Numbered from the stretch's first letter, positions 42,256 to 57,163 are shown. The stretch is 64,000 nt of DNA from Apostichopus japonicus (GCF_037975245.1 NC_092576.1:21143611-21207610); one strand, 5' to 3'. Numbers and translations: made by a program. Notes: a model not told the origin generated them from the letters alone.

Positions 42256-42269
42256 GGTACTGCACATTC
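42256..42269 (+). repeat. 14-bp truncated unit, unique in the window
   Basis: After a normal unit ending ACATTC at 42,255, the next unit starts directly at GGTACTGCACATTC. The eight bases GATTGATC are missing. This is the largest length change in the array and the only one with no second copy. It explains why the 1,774-bp offset between 41.5-42.2 kb and 43.3-44.0 kb is 81 units less 8 bases. Confidence 0.93.
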
Positions 42270-43659
42270 GATTGATCGGTACGGAACATTCGATTGATCG
42301 GTACGGAACATTCGATTGATCGGTACGGAACATTCGATTGATCGGTACCGCACATTCGATTGATCGGTACCGCACATTCGATTGATCGGTACGGAACATT
42401 CGACTGATCGGTACCGCACATTCGATTGATCGGTACTGCACATTCGATTGATCGGTACCGCACATTCGATTGATCGGTACCGCACATTCGATTGATCGGT
42501 ACCGCACATTCGATTGATCGGTACCGCACATTCGATTGATCGGTACGGAACATTCGTTTGATCGGTACCGCACATTCGATTGATCGGTACCGCACATTCG
42601 ATTGATCGGTACGGAACATTCGATTGATCGGTACCGCACATTCGATTGATCGGTACCGCACATTCGATTGATCGGTACCGAACAATCGATTGATCGGTAC
42701 CGCACATTCGATTGATCCGTACCGCACATTCGATTGATCGGTCACGCACATTCGATTGATCGGTACGGAACATTCGATTGATCGGTACCCCACATTCGAT
42801 TGATCGGTACCGCACATTCGATTGATCGGTACTGCACATTCGATTGATCCGTACCGCACATTCGATTGATCGGTACCGCACATTCGATTGATCGGAACGG
42901 AACATTCGATTGATCGGTACTGCACATTCGATTGATCCGTACCGCACATTCGATTGATCGGTCACGCACATTCGTTTGATCGGTACGGAACATTCGTTTG
43001 ATCGGTACCGCACATTCGATTGATCGGTACGGAACATTCGATTGATCGGTAAGGAACATTCGATTGATCGGAACGGAACATTCGATTGATCGGTACTGCA
43101 CATTCGATTGATCCGTACCGCACATTCGATTGATCGGTCACGCACATTCGATTGATCAGTACCGCACATTCGATTGATCGGTACCGCACATTCCATTGAT
43201 CCGTACCGCACATTCGATTGATCGGTACCGCACATTCCATTGATCAGAACGGAACATTCGATTGATCGGTACCGCACATTCGATTGATCCGTACCGCACA
43301 TTCGATTGATCGGTCACGCACATTCGATTGATCGGTACGGAACATTCGTTTGATCGGTACCGCACATTCGATTGATCGGTACGGAACATTCGATTGATCG
43401 GTAAGGAGCATTCGATTGATCGGTACCGAACATTCGATTGATCGGTACTGCACATTCGATTGATCGGTACCGCACATTCGATTGATCGGAACGGAACATT
43501 CGATTGATCGGTACCCCACATTCGATTGATCGGAACGGAACATTCGATTGATCGGTACCGCACATTCGATTGATCGTTACCGCACATTCGATTGATCGGT
43601 ACCGCACATTCGATTGACCGGTACCGCACATTCGATTGATCCGTACCGCACATTCCATT

Positions 43660-44891
43660 GATCGGTCACGCACATTCGCTTGATCGGTACGGAACATTCG
43701 TTTGATCGGTACCGCACATTCGATTGATCGGTACGGAACATTCGATTGATCGGTAAGGAACATTCGATTGATCGGTACTGCACATTCGATTGATCGGTAC
43801 CGCACATTCGATTGATCGGAACCGCACATTCGATTGATCGGTAACGCACATTCAATTGATCGGTACGGAACATTCGATTGATCGGTACCGCACATTCGAT
43901 TGATCGGTACGGAACATTCGATTGATCGGTACCGCACATTCGATTGATCCGTACCGCACATTCGATTGATCGGTACGGAACATTCGATTGATCGGAACCG
44001 CACATTCGATTGATCGGAACGGAACATTCGATTGATCGGTACTGCACATTCGATTGATCCGTACCGCACATTCGATTGATCGGTCACGCACATTCGATTG
44101 ATCGGTACAGAACATTCGTTTTATCGGTACCGCACATTCGTTTGATCGGTACCGCACATTCGATTGATCGGTACGGCACATTCGATTGATCGGTACTGCA
44201 CATTCGATTGATCGGTACCGAACATTCGATTGATCGGTACCGCACATTCGATTGATCGGTACCGCACATTCGATTGATCGGAACGGAAAATTCGATTGAT
44301 CCGTACCGCACATTCGATTGATCGGTCACGCACATTCGCTTGATCGGTACGGAACATTCGTTTGATCGGTACCGCACATTCGATTGATCGGTACGGAACA
44401 TTCGATTGATCGGTAAGGAACATTCGATTGATCGGTACTGCACATTCGATTGATCGGTACCGCACATTCGATTGATCGGAACCGCACATTCGATTGATCG
44501 GTAACGCACATTCGATTGATCGGTACGGAACATTCGATTGATCGGTACCGCACATTCGATTGATCGGTACGGAACATTCGATTGATCGGTCACGCACATT
44601 CGATTGATCGGAACGGAACATTCGATTGATCGTTACCGCACATTCGATTAATCGGAACGGAACATTCGATTGATCGGTACCGCACATTCGTTTGATCGGT
44701 ACCGCACATTCGATTGATCGGTACCGCACATTCGATTGATCGGTACTGCACATTCGATTGATCGGTACTGCACATTCGATTGATCGGTACCGCACATTCG
44801 ATTGATCGGTACCGCACATTCGATTGATCGGTACCGCACATTCGATTGATCCGTACTGCACATTCGATTGATAGGTACCGCACATTCCATT
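43660..44891 (+). repeat. 1,232-bp (56-unit) tandem duplication, copy 1
   Basis: This is repeated exactly 1,232 bp later at 44,892-46,123, with no length change. Landmarks are TCACGCAC followed by GCTTGATCGG (43,666 and 44,898), TTTTATCGG (near 44,120 and 45,352), the GGAAAATTC unit (near 44,286 and 45,518) and GATTGATAGG (near 44,869 and 46,101). Confidence 0.88.
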
Positions 44892-46123
44892 GATCGGTCA
44901 CGCACATTCGCTTGATCGGTACGGAACATTCGTTTGATCGGTACCGCACATTCGATTGATCGGTACGGAACATTCGATTGATCGGTAAGGAACATTCGAT
45001 TGATCGGTACTGCACATTCGATTGATCGGTACCGCACATTCGATTGATCGGAACCGCACATTCGATTGATCGGTAACGCACATTCAATTGATCGGTACGG
45101 AACATTCGATTGATCGGTACCGCACATTCGATTGATCGGTACGGAACATTCGATTGATCGGTACCGCACATTCGATTGATCCGTACCGCACATTCGATTG
45201 ATCGGTACGGAACATTCGATTGATCGGAACCGCACATTCGATTGATCGGAACGGAACATTCGATTGATCGGTACTGCACATTCGATTGATCCGTACCGCA
45301 CATTCGATTGATCGGTCACGCACATTCGATTGATCGGTACAGAACATTCGTTTTATCGGTACCGCACATTCGTTTGATCGGTACCGCACATTCGATTGAT
45401 CGGTACGGCACATTCGATTGATCGGTACTGCACATTCGATTGATCGGTACCGAACATTCGATTGATCGGTACCGCACATTCGATTGATCGGTACCGCACA
45501 TTCGATTGATCGGAACGGAAAATTCGATTGATCGGTACCGCACATTCGATTGATCGGTCACGCACATTCGCTTGATCGGTACGGAACATTCGTTTGATCG
45601 GTACCGCACATTCGATTGATCGGTACGGAACATTCGATTGATCGGTAAGGAACATTCGATTGATCGGTACCGCACATTCGATTGATCGGTACCGCACATT
45701 CGATTGATCGGAACCGCACATTCGATTGATCGGTAACGCACATTCGATTGATCGGTACCGCACATTCGATTGATCGGTACCGCACATTCGATTGATCGGT
45801 ACGGAACATTCGATTGATCGGTCACGCACATTCGATTGATCGGAACGGAACATTCGATTGATCGTTACCGCACATTCGATTAATCGGAACGGAACATTCG
45901 ATTGATCGGTACCGCACATTCGTTTGATCGGTACCGCACATTCGATTGATCGGTACCGCACATTCGATTGATCGGTACTGCACATTCGATTGATCGGTAC
46001 TGCACATTCGATTGATCGGTACCGCACATTCGATTGATCGGTACCGCACATTCGATTGATCGGTACCGCACATTCGATTGATCCGTACTGCACATTCGAT
46101 TGATAGGTACCGCACATTCGCTT
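44892..46123 (+). repeat. 1,232-bp tandem duplication, copy 2
   Basis: This is the second copy of 43,660-44,891, with a few substitutions, for example TACCGCAC near 45,670 where copy 1 has TACTGCAC. Just past its end lies an odd unit in which CGATTGATC has become TTTTTGATC after ACATT (near 46,140). Confidence 0.87.
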
Positions 46124-48140
46124 GATCGGTACTGAACATTTTTTTGATCGGTCACGCACATTCGACTGATCGGTAACGCACATTCGATTGATCGGTACGG
46201 AAAATTCGATTGATCGGAATGGAACATTCGATTGATCGGTACCGCCCATTCGATTGATCGGAACGGAACATTCGATTGATCGGTACCGAACATTCGATTG
46301 ATCGGTTCGGAACATTCGATTGATCGGTACGGAACATTCGATTGATCGGTACCGCACATTCGATTGATCGGTACCGAACATTCGATTGATCGGTACCGCA
46401 CATTCGATTGATCCGTACGGCACATTCGATTGAGCGGTACCGCACATTCGATTGATCGGTCACGCACATTCGATTGATCGGTACGGAACATTCGTTTGAT
46501 CGGTACGGCACATTCGATTGATCGGTACGGAACATTCGATTGATCGGTAAGGAACATTCGATTGATCGGTACCGCACATTTGATTGATCGGTACCGCACA
46601 TTCGATTGATCGGTACCGCACATTCGATTGATCGGTACCGCACATTCGATTGATCGGTACGGAACATTCGTTTGATCGGTACCGCACATTCGATTGATCG
46701 GTACGGAACATTCGATTGATCGGTAAGGAACATTCGATTGATCGGAACGGAACATTCGATTGATCGGTACCGCACATTCGATTGATCGGTACCGCACATT
46801 CGATTGATCGGTACGGAACATTCGATTGATCGGTACCGCACATTCGATTGATCGGTACGGAACATTCGATTGATCGGTACCGCACATTCGATTGATCCGT
46901 ACCGCACATTCGATTGAGCGGTACCGCACATTCGATTGATCGGTACTTAACATTCGATTGATCGGTACCGCACATTCGATTGATCGGGACGGCACATTCG
47001 ATTGATCGGTACTGCACATTCGATTGATCGGTACCGAACATTCGATTGATCGGTCACGCACATTCGATTGATCGGTACGGAACATTCGTTTGATCGGTAC
47101 CGCACATTCGATTGATCGGTACGGAACATTCGATTGATCGGTAAGGAACATTCGATTGATCGGTACCGAACATTCGATTGATCGGTACCGCACATTCGAT
47201 TGATCGGTACCGCACATTCGATTGATCGGAACGGAACATTCGATTGATCGGTACCGCACATTCGATTGATCGGTACCGCACATTCGATTGATCGGTACCG
47301 CACATTCGATTGATCGGTACTGCACATTCGATTGATCGGTACCGCACATTCGATTGATCGGTACCGCACATTCGATTGATCGGTACCGCACATTCGATTG
47401 ATCGGTACCGCACATTCGATTGATCCGTACCGCACATTCGATTGATCGGTCACGCACATTCGATTGATCGGTACGGAACATTCGTTTGATCGGTACCGCA
47501 CATTCGATTGATCGGTACCGCACATTCGAATTATCGGTACTGCACATTCGATTGATCGGTACCGCACATTCGATTGATCAGTACTGCACATTCGATTGAT
47601 CGGTACCGCACATTCGATTGATCGGTACCGCACATTCGATTGATCGGTACCGCACATTCGATTGATCCGTACCGCACATTCGATTGATCGGTACCGCACA
47701 TTCGATTGATCGGAACGGAACATTCGATTGATCGGTACCGCACATTCGATTGATCCGTACCGCACATTCGATTGATCGGTACCGCACATTCGATTGATCG
47801 GTACGGAACATTCGTTTGATCGGTACCGCACATTCGATTGATCGGTACGGAACATTCGATTGATCGGTAAGGAACATTCGATTGATCGGTACTGCACATT
47901 CGATTGATCGGTACCGCACATTCGATTGATCGGTACCGCACATTCGATTGATCGGTACCGCACATTCGATTGATCGGTACCGCACATTCGATTGATCGGT
48001 ACGATACATTCGTTTGATCGGTACCGCACATACGATTGATCGGTACCGCACATTCGATTGATCGGTACGGAACATTCGATTGATCGGTAAGGAACATTCG
48101 ATTGATCGGTACCGCACATTCGATTGATCCGTACCGCACA
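46124..48140 (+). repeat. Irregular array segment without a close second copy found
   Basis: This is ordinary 22-bp units with many singletons: ACCGCCCATTC near 46,244, GGGACGGCAC near 46,987, CGAATTATCGG near 47,528, and two GATTGAGCGG units near 46,432 and 46,916. I could not place the variant order as a long match elsewhere in the window by eye. Shorter matches of several units are present. It may be older, less homogenised array, or its partner may lie outside the window. Confidence 0.6.
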
Positions 48141-48149
48141 TTCGATTGA

Positions 48150-49260
48150 TCGGTCACGCACATTCGATTGATCGGTACGGAACATTCGTTTGATCGGTAC
48201 CGCACATTCGATTGATCGGTACGGAACATTCGATTGATCGGTAAGGAACATTCGATTGATCGGTACCGCACATTCGATTGATCGGAACGGAACATTCGAT
48301 TGATCGGTACCGCACATTCGATTGATCCGTACCGCACATTCGATTGATCGGTCACGCACATTCGATTGATCGGTACGTACCATTCGTTTGATCGGTACCG
48401 CACATTCGATTCATCGGTACGGAACATTCGATTGATCTGTAAGGAACATTCGATTGATCGGTACTGCACATTCGATTGATCGGAACGGAAATTCGATTGA
48501 TCGGTACCGCACATTCGATTGATCGGTACCGCACATTCGATTGATCGGTCACGCACATTCGATTGATCGTTACGGAACATTCGTTTGATCAGTACCGCAC
48601 ATTCGATTGATCGGTATGGAACATTCGATTGATCTGTAAGGAATATTCGATTGATCGGTACTGCACATTCGATTGATCGGTACCGCACATTCGATTGATC
48701 GGTACCGCACATTCGATTGATCGGTACCGCACATTCGATTGATCGGTACCGCACATTCGATTGATCGGTACCGCACATTCGATTGATCGGTACCGCACAT
48801 TCGATTGATCGGTACCGCACATTCGATTGATCGGTACCGCACATTCGATTGATCGGTACCGCACATTCGATTGATCGGTACCGCACATTCGATTGATCCG
48901 TACCGCACATTGGATTGATCGGTACCGCATATTCGATTGATCGGAACGGAACATTGGATTGATCGGTACCGCACATTCGATTGATCGGTACCGCACATTC
49001 GATTGATCGGTACCGCACATTCGATTGATCGGTACCGCATATTCGATTGATCGGTACCGCACATTCGATTGATCGGTACCGCACATTCGATTGATCGGTA
49101 CCGCACATTCGATTGATCGGTACCGAACATTCGATTGATCGGTACCGCACATTCGATTGATCGGTACCGCACATTCGATTGATCGGTACCGCACATTCGA
49201 TTGATCGGTACGGAACATTCGATTGATCGGTACCGCACATTCGATTGATCCGTACCGCAC
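48150..49260 (+). repeat. Zone IV block repeated 6,401 bp downstream
   Basis: This matches 54,551-55,661 with a 6,401-bp offset (291 units less one base). Landmarks are the TACGTACCATTC unit (near 48,374 and 54,775), the 21-bp unit (48,474 and 54,875) and the ATTGGATTG unit (48,911 and 55,312). The part around the ATTGGATTG unit also occurs in a third copy near 52,409, 3,498 bp (159 units) from the first. Confidence 0.8.
48474..48494 (+). repeat. 21-bp units, class D (GGAACATTC reduced to GGAAATTC)
   Basis: One base is lost from the AACGGAAC type unit. There are two copies, 48,474-48,494 and 54,875-54,895, which are 6,401 bp apart and lie inside the duplicated 48.15-49.26 kb block. Confidence 0.92.
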
Positions 49261-49450
49261 ATTCGATTGATCGGTACCGCACATTAGATTGATCGGTACC
49301 GCACATTCGATTGATCCGTACCGCACATTCGATTGATCGGTACCGCACATTCGATTGATCGGAACGGAACATTCGATTGATCGGTACCGCACATTCGATT
49401 GATCGGTACCGCACATTCGATTGATCGGTACTGCACATTCGATTGATCGG

Positions 49451-50285
49451 TACGGAACATTAGTTTGATCGGTACCGCACATTCGATTGATCGGTACGGA
49501 ACATTCGATTGATCGGTAAGGAACATTCGATTGATCGGTACTGCACATTCGATTGATCGGTACCGCACATTCGATTGATCGGTACCGCACATTCGATTGA
49601 TCGGTACCGCACATTCGATTGATCGGTAACGCACATTCGATTGATCGGTACGGAACATTCGTTTGATCGGTACCGCACATTCGATTGATCGGTACCGCAC
49701 ATTCGATTGATCGGTACTGCACATTCGATTGATCGGTACTGCACATTCGATTGATCGGTACCGAACATTCGATTGATCGGTACCGCACATTCGATTGATC
49801 GGTACCGCACATTCGATTGATCGGAACGGAACATTCGATTGATCGGTACCGCACATTCGATTGATCGGTACCGCACATTCGATTGATCGGTACCGCACAT
49901 TCGATTGATCGGTACTGCACATTCGATTGATCGGTACCGCACATTCGATTGATCGGTACCGCACATTCGATTGATCGGTACCGCACATTCGATTGATCGG
50001 TCACGCACATTCGCTTGATCGGTACAGAACATTCGTTTGATCGGTACCGCACATTCGATTGATCGGTACGGAACATTCGATTGATCGGTACAGAACATTC
50101 GATTGATCGGTACGGAACATTCGATTGATCGGTACCGCACATTCGATTGATCGGAACCGCACATTCGATTGATCGATATCGCACATTCGATTGATCGATA
50201 CGGAACATTCGATTGATCGGTACCGCACATTCGATTGATCGGTACGGAACATTCGATTGATCGGTACCGCACATTCGATTGATCG
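49451..50285 (+). repeat. 1,012-bp-spaced duplication, copy 1
   Basis: This matches 50,463-51,297 with a 1,012-bp offset (46 units). Landmarks are TACGGAAC (49,451 and 50,463), GCTTGATCGG with TACAGAAC (50,012 and 51,024), and the GATCGATATCG unit (near 50,171 and 51,183). The unit after GATCGATATCG is GATCGATACGG here and GATCGATCCGG in the second copy. Confidence 0.78.
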
Positions 50286-50462
50286 GTACCGCACATTCGA
50301 TTGATCGGTACCGCACATTCGATTGATCGGTACCGCACATTCGATTGATCGGTCACGCACATTCGATTGATCGGTACCGCACATTCGATTGATCGGAACG
50401 GAACATTCGATTGATCGGTACCGCACATTCGATTGATCGGTACCGCACATTCGATTGATCGG

Positions 50463-51297
50463 TACGGAACATTCGTTTGATCGGTACCGCACATTCGATT
50501 GATCGGTACGGAACATTCGATTGATCGGTAAGGAACATTCGATTGATCGGTACTGCACATTCGATTGATCGGTACCGCACATTCGATTGATCGGTACCGC
50601 ACATTCGATTGATCGGTACCGCACATTCGATTGATCGGTAACGCACATTCGATTGATCGGTACGGAACATTCGTTTGATCGGTACCGCACATTCGATTGA
50701 TCGGTACCGCACATTCGATTGATCGGTACTGCACATTCGATTGATCGGTACTGCACATTCGATTGATCGGTACCGAACATTCGATTGATCGGTACCGCAC
50801 ATTCGATTGATCGGTACCGCACATTCGATTGATCGGAACGGAACATTCGATTGATCGGTACCGCACATTCGATTGATCGGTACCGCACATTCGATTGATC
50901 GGTACCGCACATTCGATTGATCGGTACTGCACATTCGATTGATCGGTACCGCACATTCGATTGATCGGTACCGCACATTCGATTGATCGGTACCGCACAT
51001 TCGATTGATCGGTATCGCACATTCGCTTGATCGGTACAGAACATTCGTTTGATCGGTACCGCACATTCGATTGATCGGTACGGAACATTCGATTGATCGG
51101 TACGGAACATTCGATTGATCGGTACGGAACATTCGATTGATCGGTACCGCACATTCGATTGATCGGAACCGCACATTCGATTGATCGATATCGCACATTC
51201 GATTGATCGATCCGGAACATTCGATTGATCGGTACCGCACATTCGATTGATCGGTACGGAACATTCGATTGATCGGTATCGCACATTCGATTGATCC
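50463..51297 (+). repeat. 1,012-bp-spaced duplication, copy 2
   Basis: This is the second copy of 49,451-50,285. Its right end, with GATCGATCCGG at about 51,205, matches 53,889 at an offset of 2,684 bp (122 units). The derived version, not the first, was therefore copied onward to 53.7-54.0 kb. Confidence 0.77.
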
Positions 51298-51342
51298 GTA
51301 CCGCACATTCGATTGAGCGGTACCGCACATTCGATTGATCGG

Positions 51343-52060
51343 TCACGCACATTCGATTGATCGGTACCGAACATTCGTTTGATCGGTACCGCACATTCGA
51401 TTGATCGCTACGGAACATTCGATTGATCGGTAAGGAACATTCGATTGATCGGTATCGCACATTTGATTGATCGGTACCGCACATTCGATTGATCGGTTCC
51501 GCACATTCGATTGATCGGTACCGCACATTCGATTGATCCGTACCGCACATTCGATTGATCGGTACCGCACATTCGATTGATCGGAACGGAACATTCGATT
51601 GATCGGTACCGCACATTCGATTGATCGGTACCGCACATTCGATTGATCGGTACCGCACATTCGATTGATCGGTACCGCACATTCGATTGATCGGTACTGC
51701 ACATTCGATTGATCGGTACCGCACATTCGATTGATCGGTACCGCACATTCGATTGATCGGTACCGAACATTCGATTGATCGGTACCGCACATTCGATTGA
51801 TCGGTACCGCACATTCTATTAATAGGTACCGCACATTCGATTGATCGGTACGGAACATTCGATTGATCGGTACCGCACATTCGATTGATCGGAACGGAAC
51901 ATTCGATTGATCGGTACCGCACATTCGATTGATCGGTACCGCACATTCGATTGATCGGTCACGCACATTCGATTGATCGGTACGGAACATTCGTTTGATC
52001 GGTACCGCACATTCGATTCATCGGTACGGAACATTCGATTGATCGGTAAGGAACATTCGA
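51343..52060 (+). repeat. 0.7-kb module marked by GATCGCTACGG, copy 1 of 4
   Basis: The module contains, in order, TCACGCAC, a GATCGCTACGG unit, CACATTTGATTG, GGTTCC or GGTTTC, a run of near-consensus units and an ATTCTATTAATAGG unit. GATCGCTACGG units lie near 51,406, 56,509, 59,765 and 61,327, giving spacings of 5,103, 3,256 and 1,562 bp. The left-hand two copies have GGTTCCGC and GGTAAGGAAC. The right-hand two have GGTTTCGC and GGTAAAGAAC, so they form a younger pair. Confidence 0.85.
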
Positions 52061-54550
52061 TTCATCGGTACTGCACATTCGATTGATCGGTACCGCACAT
52101 TCGATTGATCGGTACCGCACATTCGATTGATCGGTACCGCACATTCGATTGATCGGTACTGCACATTCGATTGATCGGTACTGCACATTCGATTGATCGG
52201 TACCGCACATTCGATTGATCGGTACCGCACATTCGATTGATCGGTACCGCACATTCGATTGATCGGTACCGCACATTCGATTGATCGGTACCGCACATTC
52301 GATTGATCGGTACCGCACATTCGATTGATCGGTACCGCACATTCGATTGATCGGTACCGCACATTCGATTGATCGGTACCGCACATTCGATTGATCCGTA
52401 CCGCACATTGGATTGATCGGTACCGCATATTCGATTGATCGGAACGGAACATTGGATTGATCGGTACCGCACATTCGATTGATCGGTACCGCACATTCGA
52501 TTGATCGGTACCGCACATTCGATTGATCGGTACCGCATATTCGATTGATCGGTACCGCACATTCGATTGATCGGTACCGCACATTCGATTGATCGGTACC
52601 GCACATTCGATTGATCGGTACCGAACATTCGATTGATCGGTACCGCACATTCGATTGATCGGTACCGCACATTCGATTGATCGGTACCGCACATTCGATT
52701 GATCGGTACGGAACATTCGATTGATCGGTACCGCACATTCGATTGATCCGTACCGCACATTCGATTGATCGGTACCGCACATTCGATTGATCGGTACCGC
52801 ACATTCGATTGATCCGTACCGCACATTCGATTGATCGGTACCGCACATTCGATTGATCGGAATGGAACATTCGATTGATCGGTACCGCACATTCGATTGA
52901 TCGGTACCGCACATTCGATTGATCGGTACTGCACATTCGATTGATCGGTACGGAACATTCGTTTGATCGGTACCGCACATTCGATTGATCGGTAAGGAAC
53001 ATTCGATTGATCGGTACTGCACATTCGATTGATCGGTACCGCACATTCGATTGATCGGTACCGCACATTCGATTGATCGGTACCGCACATTCGATTGATC
53101 GGTACCGCACATTCGATTGATCGGTAACGCACATTCGATTGATCGGTACGGAACATTCGTTTGATCGGTACCGCACATTCGATTGATCGGTACCGCACAT
53201 TCGATTGATCGGTACTGCACATTCGATTGATCGGTACTGCACATTCGATTGATCGGTACCGAACATTCGATTGATCGGTACCGCACATTCGATTGATCGG
53301 TACGGAACATTCGATTGATCGGTACCGCACATTCGATTGATCGGTACTGCACATTCGATTGATCGGTACCGCACATTCGATTGATCGGTACCGCACATTC
53401 GATTGATCGGTACCGCACATTCGATTGATCGGTACCGCACATTCGATTGATCGGTAACGCACATTCGATTGATCGGTACGGAACATTCGTTTGATCGGTA
53501 CCGCACATTCGATTGATCGGTACCGCACATTCGATTGATCGGTACTGCACATTCGATTGATCGGTACTGCACATTCGATTGATCGGTACCGAACATTCGA
53601 TTGATCGGTACCGCACATTCGATTGATCGGTACGGAACATTCGATTGATCGGTAAGGAACATTCGATTGATCGGTACTGCACATTCGATTGATCGGTCAC
53701 GCACATTCGCTTGATCGGTACAGAACATTCGTTTGATCGGTACCGCACATTCGATTGATCGGTACGGAACATTCGATTGATCGGTACGGAACATTCGATT
53801 GATCGGTACGGAACATTCGATTGATCGGTACCGCACATTCGATTGATCGGAACCGCACATTCGATTGATCGATATCGCACATTCGATTGATCGATCCGGA
53901 ACATTCGATTGATCGGTACCGCACATTCGATTGATCGGTACGGAACATTCGATTGATCGGTATCGCACATTCGATTGATCCGTACCGCACATTCGATTGA
54001 GCGGTACCGCACATTCGATTGATCGGTCACGCACATTCGATTGATCGGTACCGAACATTCGATTCATCGGTACTGCACATTCGATTGATCGGTACCGCAC
54101 ATTCGATTGATCGGTACCGCACATTCGATTGATCGGTACCGCACATTCGATTGATCGGTACTGCACATTCGATTGATCGGTACTGCACATTCGATTGATC
54201 GGTACCGCACATTCGATTGATCGGTACTGCACATTCGATTGATCGGTACCGCACATTCGATTGATCGGTACCGAACATTCGATTGATCGGTACCGCACAT
54301 TCGATTGATCGGTACCGCACATTCGATTGATCGGTACGGAACATTCGATTGATCGGTACCGCACATTCGATTGATCCGTATCGCACATTCGATTGATCGG
54401 TACCGCACATTAGATTGATCGGTACCGCACATTCGATTGATCGGTCACGCACATTCGATTGATCGGTACGGAACATTCGTTTGATCGGTACCGCACATTC
54501 GATTGATCCGTACCGCACATTCGATTGATCGGTACCGCACATTCGATTGA

Positions 54551-55661
54551 TCGGTCACGCACATTCGATTGATCGGTACGGAACATTCGTTTGATCGGTA
54601 CCGCACATTCGATTGATCGGTACGGAACATTCGATTGATCGGTAAGGAACATTCGATTGATCGGTACCGCACATTCGATTGATCGGAACGGAACATTCGA
54701 TTGATCGGTACCGCACATTCGATTGATCCGTACCGCACATTCGATTGATCGGTCACGCACATTCGATTGATCGGTACGTACCATTCGTTTGATCGGTACC
54801 GCACATTCGATTCATCGGTACGGAACATTCGATTGATCTGTAAGGAACATTCGATTGATCGGTACTGCACATTCGATTGATCGGAACGGAAATTCGATTG
54901 ATCGGTACCGCACATTCGATTGATCGGTACCGCACATTCGATTGATCGGTCACGCACATTCGATTGATCGGTACGGAACATTCGTTTGATCAGTACCGCA
55001 CATTCGATTGATCGGTATGGAACATTCGATTGATCTGTAAGGAATATTCGATTGATCGGTACTGCACATTCGATTGATCGGTACCGCACATTCGATTGAT
55101 CGGTACCGCACATTCGATTGATCGGTACCGCACATTCGATTGATCGGTACCGCACATTCGATTGATCGGTACCGCACATTCGATTGATCGGTACCGCACA
55201 TTCGATTGATCGGTACCGCACATTCGATTGATCGGTACCGCACATTCGATTGATCGGTACCGCACATTCGATTGATCGGTACCGCACATTCGATTGATCC
55301 GTACCGCACATTGGATTGATCGGTACCGCATATTCGATTGATCGGAACGGAACATTGGATTGATCGGTACCGCACATTCGATTGATCGGTACCGCACATT
55401 CGATTGATCGGTACCGCATATTCGATTGATCGGTACCGCACATTCGATTGATCGGTACCGCACATTCGATTGATCGGTACCGCACATTCGATTGATCGGT
55501 ACCGAACATTCGATTGATCGGTACCGCACATTCGATTGATCGGTACCGCACATTCGATTGATCGGTACCGCACATTCGATTGATCGGTACGGAACATTCG
55601 ATTGATCGGTACCGCACATTCGATTGATCCGTACCGCACATTCGATTGATCGGTACCGCAC
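54551..55661 (+). repeat. Second copy of the 48.15-49.26 kb block
   Basis: This matches 48,150-49,260 at a 6,401-bp offset. Homology continues to the right with the offset falling to 6,379 bp (one unit fewer) and later to 6,115 bp, where about a dozen units are missing relative to the first copy (GATCGATATCG units near 50,171 and 56,286). Confidence 0.78.
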
Positions 55662-56445
55662 ATTAGATTGATCGGTACCGCACATTCGATTGATCCGTAC
55701 CGCACATTCGATTGATCGGTACCGCACATTCGATTGATCGGAACGGAACATTCGATTGATCGGTACCGCACATTCGATTGATCGGTACCGCACATTCGAT
55801 TGATCGGTACTGCACATTCGATTGATCGGTACGGAACATTCGTTTGATCGGTACCGCACATTCGATTGATCGGTACGGAACATTCGATTGATCGGTAAGG
55901 AACATTCGATTGATCGGTACTGCACATTCGATTGATCGGTACCGCACATTCGATTGATCGGTACCGCACATTCGATTGATCGGTACCGCACATTCGATTG
56001 ATCGGTAACGCACATTCGATTGATCGGTACGGAACATTCGTTTGATCGGTACCGCACATTCGATTGATCGGTACCGCACATTCGATTGATCGGTACTGCA
56101 CATTCGATTGATCGGTACTGCACATTCGATTGATCGGTACCGAACATTCGATTGATCGGTACCGCACATTCGATTGATCGGTACCGCACATTCGATTGAT
56201 CGGAACGGAACATTCGATTGATCGGTACTGCACATTCGATTGATCGGTACCGCACATTCGATTGATCGGAACCGCACATTCGATTGATCGATATCGCACA
56301 TTCGATTGATCGATACGGAACATTCGATTGATCGGTACCGCACATTCGATTGATCGGTACGGAACATTCGATTGATCGGTATCGCACATTCGATTGATCC
56401 GTACCGCACATTCGATTGAGCGGTACCGCACATTCGATTGATCGG

Positions 56446-57163
56446 TCACGCACATTCGATTGATCGGTACCGAACATTCGTTTGATCGGTACCGCACATT
56501 CGATTGATCGCTACGGAACATTCGATTGATCGGTAAGGAACATTCGATTGATCGGTATCGCACATTTGATTGATCGGTACCGCACATTCGATTGATCGGT
56601 TCCGCACATTCGATTGATCGGTACCGCACATTCGATTGATCCGTACCGCACATTCGATTGATCGGTACCGCACATTCGATTGATCGGAACGGAACATTCG
56701 ATTGATCGGTACCGCACATTCGATTGATCGGTACCGCACATTCGATTGATCGGTACCGCACATTCGATTGATCGGTACCGCACATTCGATTGATCGGTAC
56801 TGCACATTCGATTGATCGGTACCGCACATTCGATTGATCGGTACCGCACATTCGATTGATCGGTACCGAACATTCGATTGATCGGTACCGCACATTCGAT
56901 TGATCGGTACCGCACATTCTATTAATAGGTACCGCACATTCGATTGATCGGTACGGAACATTCGATTGATCGGTACCGCACATTCGATTGATCGGAACGG
57001 AACATTCGATTGATCGGTACCGCACATTCGATTGATCGGTACCGCACATTCGATTGATCGGTCACGCACATTCGATTGATCGGTACGGAACATTCGTTTG
57101 ATCGGTACCGCACATTCGATTCATCGGTACGGAACATTCGATTGATCGGTAAGGAACATTCGA
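56446..57163 (+). repeat. 0.7-kb GATCGCTACGG module, copy 2 of 4
   Basis: This matches 51,343-52,060 with an offset of 5,103 bp (232 units less one base) and near-identical variants. The ATTCTATTAATAGG unit at 56,921 has an extra relative at 57,581, exactly 660 bp (30 units) on, so the end of the module was duplicated once more. Confidence 0.84.

Noticed and set aside
46124-46160. A poly-T stretch (ACATT followed by TTTTTGATC) as a terminator or transposon tail
   Set aside because: It keeps the exact 22-bp phase, with CGA replaced by TTT within one unit. There is no hairpin stem, insert or target-site duplication.
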